From positions 868,001 through 932,000 of the forward strand of contig NZ_JAQMHX010000001.1 of NCBI RefSeq assembly GCF_028331445.1: a DNA stretch of 64,000 nucleotides. Direction: 5' to 3'. Shown here one piece after another: positions 1 to 8,491 of the stretch. Origin of the DNA: Candidatus Phyllobacterium onerii (GTDB lineage Bacteria; Pseudomonadota; Alphaproteobacteria; Rhizobiales; Rhizobiaceae). The notes beneath the pieces were generated by a model. It saw only the letters and a list, made by a program, of their open reading frames with translations. It did not search any database and had not been told where the DNA came from. The position numbers were made by a program, and so were the translations under genes. Each line of letters opens with the position of its first letter. The stretch's first letter is position 1.

Positions 1-8
1 TGGGGCAG

Positions 9-560
9 ATGATGGTGGATCAGGCAGGGACGTTTCCAAAGATCCTTACCGAAAGACTTCGGTTGCGCCGATTCGAGCCAAAGGATGATGCCGGGCTCCA
101 CGCCTGTATTGGAGATGCAAATCTCGTGCGCTACTGGGATTTTTCTGCCTGCAAGAATATTCAGGAAACGCGGAGCTGGGTACGGGTGCTCGCCAAAACC
201 ACGTCACCCAATGAATCCATCGCTTGGGCGGTTGCCGAAAAGGACAGCGATAATTGCATCGGCATGGTCAATTATCATCACCGTGAGCCGCTCAATCGCC
301 GCTTGGAGATCGGCTACATTCTTCGATCGGAATGGCACGGCCGGGGACTAATGAGCGAAGGGATCCAAGCGGTGATGTCCCATTGCCTCGGTAAGCTGAA
401 TACCCACCGCATCGCAGCAGTTATTCATCCCGACAATGCCCCGTCCATCAGGCTGGTGACGCGACTTGGATTCGCATGCGAGGGCGGGCCGCTGCGTGAT
501 TACTGGCGTGTGGGCAACAACTATATGAGCCCCATGCTTTACAGTTTCATCGCCAACTGA
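9..560 (+). CDS. GNAT-family N-acetyltransferase (RimJ/RimL type)
   Basis: A 183-residue protein that reads through the standard fold of ribosomal-protein-type N-acetyltransferases. It opens with an ILTERLRLRRF strand, has a central EIGYILRSEWHGRGLMSEG segment that would be the acetyl-CoA loop (the Q/RxxGxG/A motif appears as WHGRGL), and then NAPSIRLVTRLGF, the usual RimJ-type helix before the last strand. Such enzymes move an acetyl group from acetyl-CoA to an amine; the substrate cannot be told from sequence. The start is the first of two adjacent ATGs, preceded by GGGG. Its 3' end overlaps the convergent regulator gene by 22 bases. Confidence 0.85.
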   Translation: MMVDQAGTFPKILTERLRLRRFEPKDDAGLHACIGDANLVRYWDFSACKNIQETRSWVRVLAKTTSPNESIAWAVAEKDSDNCIGMVNYHHREPLNRRLEIGYILRSEWHGRGLMSEGIQAVMSHCLGKLNTHRIAAVIHPDNAPSIRLVTRLGFACEGGPLRDYWRVGNNYMSPMLYSFIAN

Positions 561-1204
561 CGATCCTCATTGTGCTTTTCGACGATGCGGTAGGCACAGC
601 GCCGGGCACCTTTCAATATGTGCTCGAAACGTTTGACCTCGACATTCGGCCCAAGCGCCGCCTGAAACACCTCGAGCTCTGACCGGCATAACTTCTGGCA
701 GGCTTTGGCCGCTACGCAGATAGGGCAGTGATTCTCGATCAGGACAAGATCGCCGCCCGCGTCCCGGCCGACTTCGGCCATGTAGCCCTCTGCCGAACGA
801 ATTTCTGCGAGTTGTTGGACTTTCAGTTCCAGCGACGTAATCGACGCAAGCGCCGAGCGGTATTGGGTGAGGGTCGATTTTTCGCGATGGGAAATCAACT
901 GGTCGAGACCGGCATCACCAAAGACTGCTGACACCGACGCCAGAAGGTCCACTGTCAATTCGGCATGGTTGTCGGGAAATTGGGCGTTTCCCGCATCGGT
1001 CAAATGCCAGAAGCGCTTGGGCCTTCCGACACTCTCCCGGCTATCTTCGAAAGCCACAAGACCGTCCTCGTGGAGACGTGTAAGCATCTGCCGCACCGCC
1101 ACGGGGGTAACGCCAAGCCGGTCGGCCAGTACCGCGGCGCTCTGCGCTCCGGCCACTTTCAGCGAATAAAGCATGCGATTTGTCGTGCGATCCTGCATGG
1201 ACAT
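539..1204 (-). CDS. HTH transcriptional regulator with C-terminal cysteine cluster (possible Fe-S sensor)
   Basis: 221 residues. Residues about 8-75 form a winged helix (LGVTPVAVRQMLTRLHEDGLV), followed by a GRPKRFWHLTDAG wing. The C-terminal half carries NHCPICVAAKACQKLCRSE and later RRCAYRI, a set of at least five cysteines as in SufR-type regulators, where an Fe-S cluster sets DNA binding. It is divergent from an MFS transporter across an 87-base AT-rich gap, so it very likely controls that gene and itself. No Shine-Dalgarno is visible before the first ATG, and a second in-frame ATG lies two codons on. The Fe-S role is inference from the cysteine spacing. Confidence 0.8.
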   Translation of the reverse strand: MSMQDRTTNRMLYSLKVAGAQSAAVLADRLGVTPVAVRQMLTRLHEDGLVAFEDSRESVGRPKRFWHLTDAGNAQFPDNHAELTVDLLASVSAVFGDAGLDQLISHREKSTLTQYRSALASITSLELKVQQLAEIRSAEGYMAEVGRDAGGDLVLIENHCPICVAAKACQKLCRSELEVFQAALGPNVEVKRFEHILKGARRCAYRIVEKHNEDRQLAMKL

Positions 1205-1291
1205 AAGATAGCAAGAAAAATTTAAAAAGCTATTGCTTGTTTTATTAGGAGGAATATAAAAATATAAAACTTGTTAAATTGAGGAAGTGCC
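1205..1291. promoter_or_regulatory. Divergent promoter/operator region between regulator and MFS gene
   Basis: Strongly AT-rich gap between two divergent starts. It contains an interrupted inverted repeat, ATAGC (about 1208-1212) and GCTAT (about 1229-1233), and ends with a GAGGAAG ribosome site for the MFS gene. It is the natural operator for the neighbouring regulator. The exact site is not proven. Confidence 0.45.
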
Positions 1292-2728
1292 ATGCACGAG
1301 ACGACAGAAGAAACCGGCAGTACCAGCTGGTCGGAGCTCTTGAGCCCGTCATATTCGGCGGCGACCCTGACGCTATGCCTTGGTGTAGCGCTGTTCGCCT
1401 TCAATGGTTTCCTGGTTTCCACATCACTTCCGACGGCAGTGCGCGAAATTGGCGGACTCGAGCTGATTTCCTGGGCTTTCACCCTCTATCTCGTCCTCTC
1501 CATTGTCGGCGGCGCCAGTGGCGCATTGCTGAAGGCCCGAGTAGGCGCGAGGATGGCGCTGGTGGGCGCCGCGCTGGTGTTTCTTGCGGGCACGCTCATC
1601 GCAGCGTTCGCTTCGTCGATGACCGAGGTATTGATCGGACGTGCGTTTCAAGGACTTGGCGAGGGCATCATCGCCGCGATTTGCTACGCACTTATTCCCG
1701 AACTTTTCCCCTCGCGGCTCGTTTCCAAAGTTTTCGGCGCTGAGGCCGTCGTTTGGGCGGTGGCTGCCTTCGGTGGGCCGTTGGTCTCGGGTCTGCTTAC
1801 CGAACATCTGTCGTGGCGTGCCGCGTTCCTCGTCAATGTGCCTTTGGCCCTGATATTCATTGCACTGGTCTTCTATATCGTGCCCAGGTTTTCCGGCGAG
1901 ATCGCACGCCTGTCCGTACCGTTCCTCCGGTTGGCGGCCATCGGGTTCGGTATCATGCTGGTCGCCTTTGCCAGCATCATGCAGACGGTTGCGACGGAAG
2001 TGCTGTTTGTTCTGGGTGCTGCAACAGTTCTGGCCTCGGTAGTCATCGTCGACCGGCGCAGCCGCACACCCCTCTTTCCGTCCGATGCATTCGCTCTGAA
2101 TTCCACTGTCGGCATTGGCCTATGGATTGTCCTGCTCATGCCGGTTGCACAAGCCTCGACGTCCGTTTACCTGGTGATGACCCTACAGAACCTCTGGGGT
2201 TATGGCCCGACAAAGGCAGGTGCGTTCAGTGCCACGTTCGCCATTGCTTGGAGTACCGTTGCCATCTTCGTTGCCAACATACAGGACCAGCGCCGCCGTG
2301 CATGGTTGATCCGGCTCGGGCCAACTCTTCTCGTTGCCGGCCTTGCCACCATCGTCTTCGGCTTCTTCGTCGATAGGCCGTTGGTCGTAATGCTGGGTCA
2401 GATCGCCATTGGCACCGGTTTTGGTGTCAGCTGGGGTTTTCTCAGCCAGTCGGTCATGGAATCAGCGCGAAGCGGCGAACGTGACCGCGCCTCGGCCCTG
2501 TTGCCGACCCTGCAATCCGTTGGTTATGCGATCGGTGCCGCTCTCGCTGGTCTCGTTGCCAATGCCGTGGGCTATCCTGAAGCCACGACACCGGCGGCCC
2601 TGCGCGACGCCACGATAATTGTCTTTGCCGTTTCGACCGTCATCGGCGTTGGTGCTTTCGTGGCCGGGTTCGCCTTGCCAACGCGCAAGAAAACTCTACT
2701 GGCGATCGAAATGCAAAAACGGCTATAG
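1292..2728 (+). CDS. MFS transporter, probable drug or metabolite exporter
   Basis: 478 residues made of alternating hydrophobic segments consistent with 12-14 membrane helices of the major facilitator superfamily. The family signature between helices 2 and 3 is degenerate here (GALLKARVGARMALVGA). The segment IGRAFQGLGEGIIAA matches the helix 4-5 region of DHA-type exporters. A GAGGAAG ribosome site precedes the ATG by a few bases. It is divergent from a Cys-rich HTH regulator, and an acetyltransferase gene follows 7 bases downstream, so transporter and acetyltransferase probably share a transcript. Export of a small toxic compound is likely; the substrate is unknown. Confidence 0.85.
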   Translation: MHETTEETGSTSWSELLSPSYSAATLTLCLGVALFAFNGFLVSTSLPTAVREIGGLELISWAFTLYLVLSIVGGASGALLKARVGARMALVGAALVFLAGTLIAAFASSMTEVLIGRAFQGLGEGIIAAICYALIPELFPSRLVSKVFGAEAVVWAVAAFGGPLVSGLLTEHLSWRAAFLVNVPLALIFIALVFYIVPRFSGEIARLSVPFLRLAAIGFGIMLVAFASIMQTVATEVLFVLGAATVLASVVIVDRRSRTPLFPSDAFALNSTVGIGLWIVLLMPVAQASTSVYLVMTLQNLWGYGPTKAGAFSATFAIAWSTVAIFVANIQDQRRRAWLIRLGPTLLVAGLATIVFGFFVDRPLVVMLGQIAIGTGFGVSWGFLSQSVMESARSGERDRASALLPTLQSVGYAIGAALAGLVANAVGYPEATTPAALRDATIIVFAVSTVIGVGAFVAGFALPTRKKTLLAIEMQKRL

Positions 2729-2735
2729 ATCACCG

Positions 2736-3401
2736 ATGGCAATTGATGAGCGAGATTTGAGGGCCGATCCTGCAATCGTCAGGACATGGGTCGAGGGATG
2801 GGCGCTAACCCGTCAGGTGGCGGCGCCCGTTTTCGAGAACGGGGGCTATCGTGTCGAAGTTGGTCTTCCGGACCAGTTGAGGCGCTATGTTTTCTCAGAT
2901 TATTCCGATTGGGTCCGTCAGCATGCCGAGGCCATATCCGAGCCGGCGATCTTTCTGAAGGTCTGTGCGCCGCCGGAGCTTGTCCAGCCGAATCTGCCGG
3001 CGCGTTGGCATATTCAATCTCCCGCATTCATGATGTTGCTGTCTGGCCCCATGCAAAGCGAAACCACCTCATTGCCGGATGGCTTTGTATATGACCATCA
3101 GGTGTATGATGGCGTAACCATCGTCAATGTCCTTGACAGGGCCGGGGAGGTCGCGGCCACGGGAAGGATAGGATTTCCTGGGGAATTGGCTGTCTATGAT
3201 CGGATAAGTACCCATGAGAACCATCGCCGCAAGGGGCTCGGCCGGTCTGTCATGAAGCGGCTGGAAATGCTTTCCCATGAAAAAGGCATACAACGGGCGG
3301 CACTCGTGGCAACGCCTGATGGCCGTGCACTCTATGAACCGCTCGGCTGGCAGGTATATTGCCTTTATACAACCGCCGTTATTCCGAAGCCCGATGCTTG
3401 A
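2736..3401 (+). CDS. GNAT-family N-acetyltransferase
   Basis: 221 residues, beginning at the ATG 7 bases after the MFS stop; an upstream extension in the same frame would overlap the MFS gene and looks unreal. The C-terminal half is the acetyltransferase fold: GFPGELAVYDRISTHENHRRKGLGRSVMKRL holds the RRKGLG acetyl-CoA loop, and ALVATPDGRALYEPLGW is the typical last helix and strand. The N-terminal 90 residues are more divergent. Being directly behind a transporter, it could modify the exported compound, but that is inference only. Confidence 0.8.
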   Translation: MAIDERDLRADPAIVRTWVEGWALTRQVAAPVFENGGYRVEVGLPDQLRRYVFSDYSDWVRQHAEAISEPAIFLKVCAPPELVQPNLPARWHIQSPAFMMLLSGPMQSETTSLPDGFVYDHQVYDGVTIVNVLDRAGEVAATGRIGFPGELAVYDRISTHENHRRKGLGRSVMKRLEMLSHEKGIQRAALVATPDGRALYEPLGWQVYCLYTTAVIPKPDA

Positions 3402-3409
3402 AACTGGCG

Positions 3410-5311
3410 CTACTGCGCCAGTTCGGTCATCGCCTCTTCATATTCGCCGGAAAGTGTCAGCCACTCTTCTTCCGCGCGGGCAAGCGAAGACTTGGCATAG
3501 CCGATTTCCTTGCCGATCTGCGTCGCCTTGGCCGGTTCGCGCGTATAGATGACCGGATCGGCAAGCTGAATCTGCAGCGAGTCGATCTTCTTCTGGAAAC
3601 GATGCACCTGTGCTTCCGCTTCCTGGATCTTCTTTTGCAAAGGCTTCAAAGCTTCACGCTTCTGCGCGGCAAGCTTGCGTTGCTCGGCCTTACTCAGTTT
3701 CTGGCCCTCTTCGACCACGATCTTGTTGCCCGACCGCTCCGCTTTCGCATCGGCCAACACCAGCGAGCGATAGGCATCGAGATCGCCATCGTAAGGCGCG
3801 ACACCGCCATCGCGAACCAGCCAAAGCCGGTCCATGGTTGCTTCGATCAAATGGCGATCATGGGCGATCAGGATGACGGCGCCATCGAAATCGTTCAGCG
3901 CGTGCATCAGTGCTTCACGGCTGTCGATGTCGAGATGGTTCGTCGGCTCGTCGAGGATGAGCAGGTTCGGACCCTGGAAGGTGGCAAGCCCCATCAAAAG
4001 CCGGGCTTTTTCACCGCCGGAAAGATCTTTTGCCGCCGTGTTCATCTTGACCGTGGCCAGACCCATGCGCGACACGCGCGCGCGTACCTTGGACTCCGGC
4101 GCGTCCGGCATTAATTTGCGCACATGCTCGATCGCATTGTCCTCGGGGATCAGATCATCGAGTTGATGCTGGGCGAAGAACGAGATTTTCAGGTTCGGCG
4201 CGACGGTGATCTTGCCTTTTTGCAAGGGCAGGCGACCGCCAATAAGCTTGGCAAGCGTCGACTTACCATTGCCGTTCGAGCCGAGCAGGGCAATGCGGTC
4301 ATCCGCATCGATACGCAGATTGAGATGCTTGAGAATGGGTTTGCCCGGCGTGTAGCCGACTTCGCCGCTCTCAATGGCGATAATAGGCGAAGCCACCACT
4401 TTTTCCGGTTCCGGAAAATGAAATGGCATCACGTGATCTTCAATGTGAGCGGAAATCGGCTTCAGCTTCTGCAGTGCCTTCAGGCGGGACTGCGCCTGCT
4501 TGGCTTTGGATGCCTTGGCACGGAAACGCTCGACGAAAGCCTCCATGTGGCTCCGTTGTGCTTCCTGCTTCACGCGCTGCTTCTGCTGCAATTCGAGTGC
4601 TTCGCTGCGAAGTTTCTCGAATTGATCGTAGTTGCCCTGCCACAGCGTCAGCTTGGTCTGGTCGAGATGGATGATCGAGTTCACCGCGGAGTTCAGAAGG
4701 TCGCGGTCGTGGCTGATCAGGATCACTGTGTGCGGATAACGCCGAACATAATCCTCGAGCCACAGTGTGCCTTCAAGATCGAGATAGTTGGTCGGCTCGT
4801 CGAGCAGCAGCAAATCTGGCTCTGCGAAAAGGACCGCTGCGAGAGCTACGCGCATCCTCCAGCCGCCCGAGAATGATGATGCCGGACGCTTCTGCGCTTC
4901 CGCGTCGAAGCCAAGACCCGAGAGGATCGCGCCGGCGCGCGCTTCGGCTGAATGCGCATCGATATCCGCAAGCCGAATATGGATATCGGCGATACGGTGC
5001 GGGTCGGTGGCTGTCTCGGCCTCTGCCAGCAAATCAGTGCGCTCGGTATCGGCGGCGAGCACGATCTCGATGAGGGAATCCTCGGTGCCCGGCGCTTCCT
5101 GCGCCACCTGACCGATCTTGATGTTCTTCGGCAGGAAGAAATCGCCGGTCTCGGCGTGAAGTTCACCGGTAATCACTTTGAACAGCGTTGATTTGCCCGC
5201 GCCATTACGCCCGACCAGTCCAGCCTTGGTGCCGGATGGCAGATTCAGGCTGGCGTGGTCGATGAGCAGACGGCCGGCCATACGCACGGAAATATCGTCG
5301 AGAATAAGCAT
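3410..5311 (-). CDS. ABC-F family ATP-binding protein (ribosome-associated type)
   Basis: 633 residues with two complete ABC ATPase domains and no membrane segments, as in the Uup/EttA/YheS group of ABC-F proteins that act on the ribosome. First domain: Walker A GRNGAGKS, signature FSGGWRMR, Walker B LLLLDEPTNYLDL. Second domain: GSNGNGKS, LSGGEKARLLMG and LLILDEPTNHLDI. Between them lies the charged linker (LRSEALELQQKQRVKQEAQRS). A C-terminal coiled coil of about 90 residues (KLSKAEQRKLAAQKREALK) follows, as in Uup. I start at MLILDDISVRM; a 12-codon upstream extension does not resemble the family. Resistance versus housekeeping role cannot be decided. Confidence 0.92.
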   Translation of the reverse strand: MLILDDISVRMAGRLLIDHASLNLPSGTKAGLVGRNGAGKSTLFKVITGELHAETGDFFLPKNIKIGQVAQEAPGTEDSLIEIVLAADTERTDLLAEAETATDPHRIADIHIRLADIDAHSAEARAGAILSGLGFDAEAQKRPASSFSGGWRMRVALAAVLFAEPDLLLLDEPTNYLDLEGTLWLEDYVRRYPHTVILISHDRDLLNSAVNSIIHLDQTKLTLWQGNYDQFEKLRSEALELQQKQRVKQEAQRSHMEAFVERFRAKASKAKQAQSRLKALQKLKPISAHIEDHVMPFHFPEPEKVVASPIIAIESGEVGYTPGKPILKHLNLRIDADDRIALLGSNGNGKSTLAKLIGGRLPLQKGKITVAPNLKISFFAQHQLDDLIPEDNAIEHVRKLMPDAPESKVRARVSRMGLATVKMNTAAKDLSGGEKARLLMGLATFQGPNLLILDEPTNHLDIDSREALMHALNDFDGAVILIAHDRHLIEATMDRLWLVRDGGVAPYDGDLDAYRSLVLADAKAERSGNKIVVEEGQKLSKAEQRKLAAQKREALKPLQKKIQEAEAQVHRFQKKIDSLQIQLADPVIYTREPAKATQIGKEIGYAKSSLARAEEEWLTLSGEYEEAMTELAQ

Positions 5312-5402
5312 GGCCGCGCTTTTGCACGGGAAATGCCTTTTCCGCAAGACTGTACTGTTGCATATCTGCCGTGCGCTTGAGGTAAAGAGACGTCACAACA
5401 CC

Positions 5403-5915
5403 TTATGAATAAGGTCTGCCTTCTTCCGTTCGCTGGAACTGAATGAGATCGAACGACGGTGCAGCTTTGCCGAGCGCCGTCAAAATTGCGTGTGCCTGAC
5501 CACGATGGTGCGTCTGGTGATTGAAAAGATGCGCCAATGCCGGAGCAAGACGCTGGCTGATCGTTCGCATGTCGCTGACCGTCGTATAGGTGAAGCGTCC
5601 GGCAATATCCGAGCTGTCCAGGGTGTTGACCCAGTCGATAATGCGCGCATCCTCTTCTTCTCGTGCAACCTTCAACGCGTCCAGTTTTTCAAAAAGGGTC
5701 GCATCTAGCGCCTTTGGTGCATCGCCTTCGCCGGTGAAGCGGTAGAGCCAGATACGATCAGTCACCAGCAGATGGTTCAGGGTGCCGTGCAGCGAAGTGA
5801 AGAATGCCCGCACGTCGCGCCGGTATTCTTCATCGTCGAGCTCGGCTGCCGCGGCATAGAGCCGTTGGTTTACCCAGCGATTATATGCGGCAAGCATCCT
5901 GAAATGCTGTTCCAT
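5403..5915 (-). CDS. DinB family protein
   Basis: 170 residues, the usual size for this four-helix-bundle family. The metal-site histidines are visible: H48 in HGTLNHLLVTD and the pair in FNHQTHHRGQ (H133, H136/H137). DinB-like proteins include thiol-dependent transferases related to YfiT and bacillithiol or mycothiol transferases, as well as damage-inducible proteins of unknown function. The exact reaction here is unknown. It is divergent from the second MFS gene, with about 70 bases between its start and the leader peptide, so a shared regulatory region is likely. Confidence 0.85.
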   Translation of the reverse strand: MEQHFRMLAAYNRWVNQRLYAAAAELDDEEYRRDVRAFFTSLHGTLNHLLVTDRIWLYRFTGEGDAPKALDATLFEKLDALKVAREEEDARIIDWVNTLDSSDIAGRFTYTTVSDMRTISQRLAPALAHLFNHQTHHRGQAHAILTALGKAAPSFDLIQFQRTEEGRPYS

Positions 5916-5983
5916 TACATCGGCTTTCTGTAAATAAGGTGGGCGTTATTGACATGATGATATCTGAAGGAGGAGGTGTTTCC

Positions 5984-6016
5984 ATGGAAATCATTTTGCC
6001 GCGAGAAATGAAATGA
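5984..6016 (+). CDS. Ten-residue leader peptide overlapping the MFS start
   Basis: An ATG sits 7 bases after AAGGAGGAGG, the strongest ribosome-binding site of the area. It opens a frame reading MEIILPREMK and then stops. Its TGA overlaps the ATG of the following MFS gene (ATGA), while the MFS gene has no good ribosome site of its own. Translation of the pump should therefore depend on ribosomes finishing this leader. The arrangement resembles leader peptides that control antibiotic-resistance genes, but no stalling motif is known to me in this peptide. Confidence 0.55.
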   Translation: MEIILPREMK

Positions 6017-7470
6017 CCGGTCCGCAACTCCTCCCCTGCGAAACGCCTGATGTGAAACCGCCGAGAGGGTCGAAAAGCAAGACCCATTGGGTTCTGCCCG
6101 CCACGATTCTCGGCTCGAGCCTGGGCTTCATCGACAGTTCCGTCGTGAACGTCGCACTCCCCGCGATTCAGGGGAGTTTTGGATCGAGCCTCGCCACCAT
6201 GCAGTGGGTGGTCAATGGCTATATGCTGATGCTTGCGAGTCTCATTTTGCTCGGCGGGTCGGTTGGTGATCGTTTCGGCCGGCGACGCATTTTCATCGTC
6301 GGCCTCATGGGCTTTGCTGTTGCCTCGATGGGATGCGGTTTGGCGCCATCGGCCGGATGGCTGATAGCGATGCGGCTGTTGCAGGGCGCGAGTGCTGCGA
6401 TGCTCGTGCCCGCCAGTCTTGCGATTATCAGTGCTGCCTTCAGGGGAGAGGCGCGCGGGCGGGCGATCGGAACGTGGGCGGCGGCGGGTGCTCTCACGAT
6501 GGCACTGGGGCCTCCATTCGGTGGCTGGCTGGTCGATACGGTGGGCTGGCGTTCAATCTTTTTCATCAATCCACCGATTGCCGCCATCGCGTTGTTCTTC
6601 GCCTGGAAGTTGCCGTCCGACTATCGTAGCAACGGTGCATCGGACCCCCTTGACCTGCGCGGCTCCATGCTTGTGGTACTGGCTCTCGGACTACTCTGCT
6701 ACGGTTTGATTGCGTCCGGTGGGGGTAACGGTTTGATCGGATGGCTCGCCATCGCTGCGGCCATTCCTGTGGGTGTGCTGTTCGTTGTTGCTGAAGCTCA
6801 CTCCGTCGCGCCGATTATGGCGCTGTCACTGTTCCGCGATCGAGATTTTGCGGGTGCCAACGGCATCACGGTGCTGTTGTATGCCGCGCTCAGCGCAGCC
6901 TTGTTTTTGCTGCCGTTTCTGTTGATCGAGGTCCATAAGTATAGCGCGACCGCGGCAGGGGCGGCGTTGTTGCCATTTTCGCTGATCATGGGGATTGGAT
7001 CGCGCTGGACCGGAGGGCTGGTCGAACGGATCGGGGCGCGGATACCGCTGATAATCGGCCCTTTGGCTACGGGGCTTGGCTTCGTGATCCTGGGTCTGTC
7101 CGGCAAGTATCCGGGCTATTGGATGGGCTTCCTGCCTGGACTGATCGTCGTTGGCCTAGGCATGACGCTTAGCATTCCGCCGCTGACGACCACCGTCTTC
7201 GATTCCGCGCCGGATGAAAAAAGCGGCACGGCATCCGGCGTCAACAATGCGGCGGCACGGGGCGGGGGGCTTGTAGCAGTCGCGGCTCTGGGGCTTGCCT
7301 TCGGCGGATCGGAACTTTCCTCCATGGACGCTAATGCTCTCACCGATGCCTACCGGCTCATCATGTTTGGAGCAGCGAGCCTTGCTGCCCTGAGTGCGGT
7401 TATTGCAGCACTGACGATTGGCAAGCGTAGCGTAGTACCCGCGAGGGAACCGGTGCCCAAACGACGTTGA
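6013..7470 (+). CDS. MFS transporter of the DHA2 (EmrB/QacA) group
   Basis: 485 residues, 14 predicted membrane helices. Family motifs are clear: LGFIDSSVVNVALPAIQ in helix 1, WVVNGYMLMLASLILLGGSVGDRFGRRRIF (helix 2 to loop 2-3, the GDRFGRR signature), and MRLLQGASAAMLVPASLAII in helix 4. These proton-driven pumps export drugs and other hydrophobic or charged compounds across the inner membrane. The ATG overlaps the stop codon of a 10-codon leader frame, so expression is likely to be coupled to it. The N-terminal 25 residues are cytoplasmic and basic. The substrate is not known. Confidence 0.9.
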   Translation: MTGPQLLPCETPDVKPPRGSKSKTHWVLPATILGSSLGFIDSSVVNVALPAIQGSFGSSLATMQWVVNGYMLMLASLILLGGSVGDRFGRRRIFIVGLMGFAVASMGCGLAPSAGWLIAMRLLQGASAAMLVPASLAIISAAFRGEARGRAIGTWAAAGALTMALGPPFGGWLVDTVGWRSIFFINPPIAAIALFFAWKLPSDYRSNGASDPLDLRGSMLVVLALGLLCYGLIASGGGNGLIGWLAIAAAIPVGVLFVVAEAHSVAPIMALSLFRDRDFAGANGITVLLYAALSAALFLLPFLLIEVHKYSATAAGAALLPFSLIMGIGSRWTGGLVERIGARIPLIIGPLATGLGFVILGLSGKYPGYWMGFLPGLIVVGLGMTLSIPPLTTTVFDSAPDEKSGTASGVNNAAARGGGLVAVAALGLAFGGSELSSMDANALTDAYRLIMFGAASLAALSAVIAALTIGKRSVVPAREPVPKRR

Positions 7471-7572
7471 AATAGTCTGCTACCGCAATGGATTGGCAAA
7501 AGGTCTATTGGCAAATGGGCTGCCTGACGCTATAGAGCGCCACCATTCCCCCAAATGACAAGGTTTCACCAA

Positions 7573-7995
7573 ATGGCAATTGAACGCACTTTTTCGATGA
7601 TCAAGCCCGACGCGACCCGCCGCAATCTCACCGGTGCCATCACCCAGAAGTTTGAGGAGGCTGGCCTTCGCGTTGTAGCTTCCAAGCGCGTGTGGATGAG
7701 CCGCCGCGAAGCCGAAGGCTTCTACGCGGTGCATAAGGAGCGTCCATTCTTCGGTGAGCTGGTTGAGTCCATGTCCTCGGGCCCGACTATCGTTCAGGTT
7801 CTCGAAGGCGAGAACGCCATTGCCCGCAACCGTGAAATCATGGGCGCGACCAACCCGGCCAATGCTGACGAAGGCACGATCCGCAAGATTTTTGCCCTCT
7901 CGATCGGCGAGAACTCGGTTCATGGTTCCGATGCCCCTGAGACTGCTGCGGAAGAAATTGCCTACTGGTTTTCCGGTACTGAAATCGTGGGCTGA
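7573..7995 (+). CDS. ndk: Nucleoside diphosphate kinase
   Basis: 140 residues, the standard length. It transfers the gamma phosphate of ATP to nucleoside diphosphates through a phosphohistidine. The start [14 protein letters not shown] is the family N-terminus, so I use this ATG rather than one six codons upstream. The active-site histidine is H117 in the motif ENSVHGSD, and [11 protein letters not shown] and the Kpn-loop region are intact. It stands alone, followed by a strong terminator, and faces the META-domain gene convergently. Confidence 0.97.
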   Translation: MAIERTFSMIKPDATRRNLTGAITQKFEEAGLRVVASKRVWMSRREAEGFYAVHKERPFFGELVESMSSGPTIVQVLEGENAIARNREIMGATNPANADEGTIRKIFALSIGENSVHGSDAPETAAEEIAYWFSGTEIVG

Positions 7996-8015
7996 TATTC
8001 TGCCATACGAATGAG

Positions 8016-8047
8016 AAAGCCGGGCAAATGCCCGGCTTTTTATTTTG
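8016..8047 (+). terminator. Rho-independent terminator of ndk
   Basis: AAAGCCGGGC and GCCCGGCTTT form a 10-bp stem around the loop AAAT, followed by a T-rich tail. It lies 21 bases after the ndk stop. The opposite strand also has a weaker U-rich tail and may serve the convergent gene. Confidence 0.9.
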
Positions 8048-8053
8048 AACCAA

Positions 8054-8491
8054 TCAGTTTTGCTGCGCGAGTTTGACGATAGTTTTTCCGGCGCCGTCGT
8101 GCAGAAGCAGTTTGCCAGTGTCGGCATCGATTGCGTAGGACCGCGTCCGTTCAAGCGCGGAGAAGAACTTTTGTTCCTGATCCATCAGGGCAGGCGGACA
8201 CATCATGCGTGTTGCAGCTGCCGGTTTGAAAGAGAGATTGGATCCATCGATCGTGGCGCTGGTCGTGAAGCGATTGCAACCGCCCGATCCGTTCGCAGAT
8301 CCGTCGGCATTGATCGTCAGTGTCGTTTGCGCATTATCGATGACACCGCGCCCGTCGATGTCTTCGGCAAGCCATGTCACATTCCTGATCTCGCCTCCCG
8401 GTTCGTCACTGCGAGCGGAAAGTGACCAAACCAGCAATACCAGAACGGCGAGAAAGCCGATGATGAGTGAACCAACTGCGACACGGTTCAT
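8054..8491 (-). CDS. META-domain protein with N-terminal membrane anchor (HslJ-like)
   Basis: 145 residues. Residues 5-27 are one hydrophobic segment (VAVGSLIIGFLAVLVLLVW), so the protein is anchored or exported. The rest is a META/HslJ domain: TWLAEDIDGRGV, TLTINADGSANGSGGCNRF and ATRMMCPPALMDQEQKF carry the family signatures, including the paired cysteines. HslJ-like proteins are linked to heat and novobiocin tolerance in E. coli; the mechanism is not known. The ATG overlaps the moaE stop (ATGA), making it the last gene of the uvrC-pgsA-moaD-moaE operon. Confidence 0.85.
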   Translation of the reverse strand: MNRVAVGSLIIGFLAVLVLLVWSLSARSDEPGGEIRNVTWLAEDIDGRGVIDNAQTTLTINADGSANGSGGCNRFTTSATIDGSNLSFKPAAATRMMCPPALMDQEQKFFSALERTRSYAIDADTGKLLLHDGAGKTIVKLAQQN

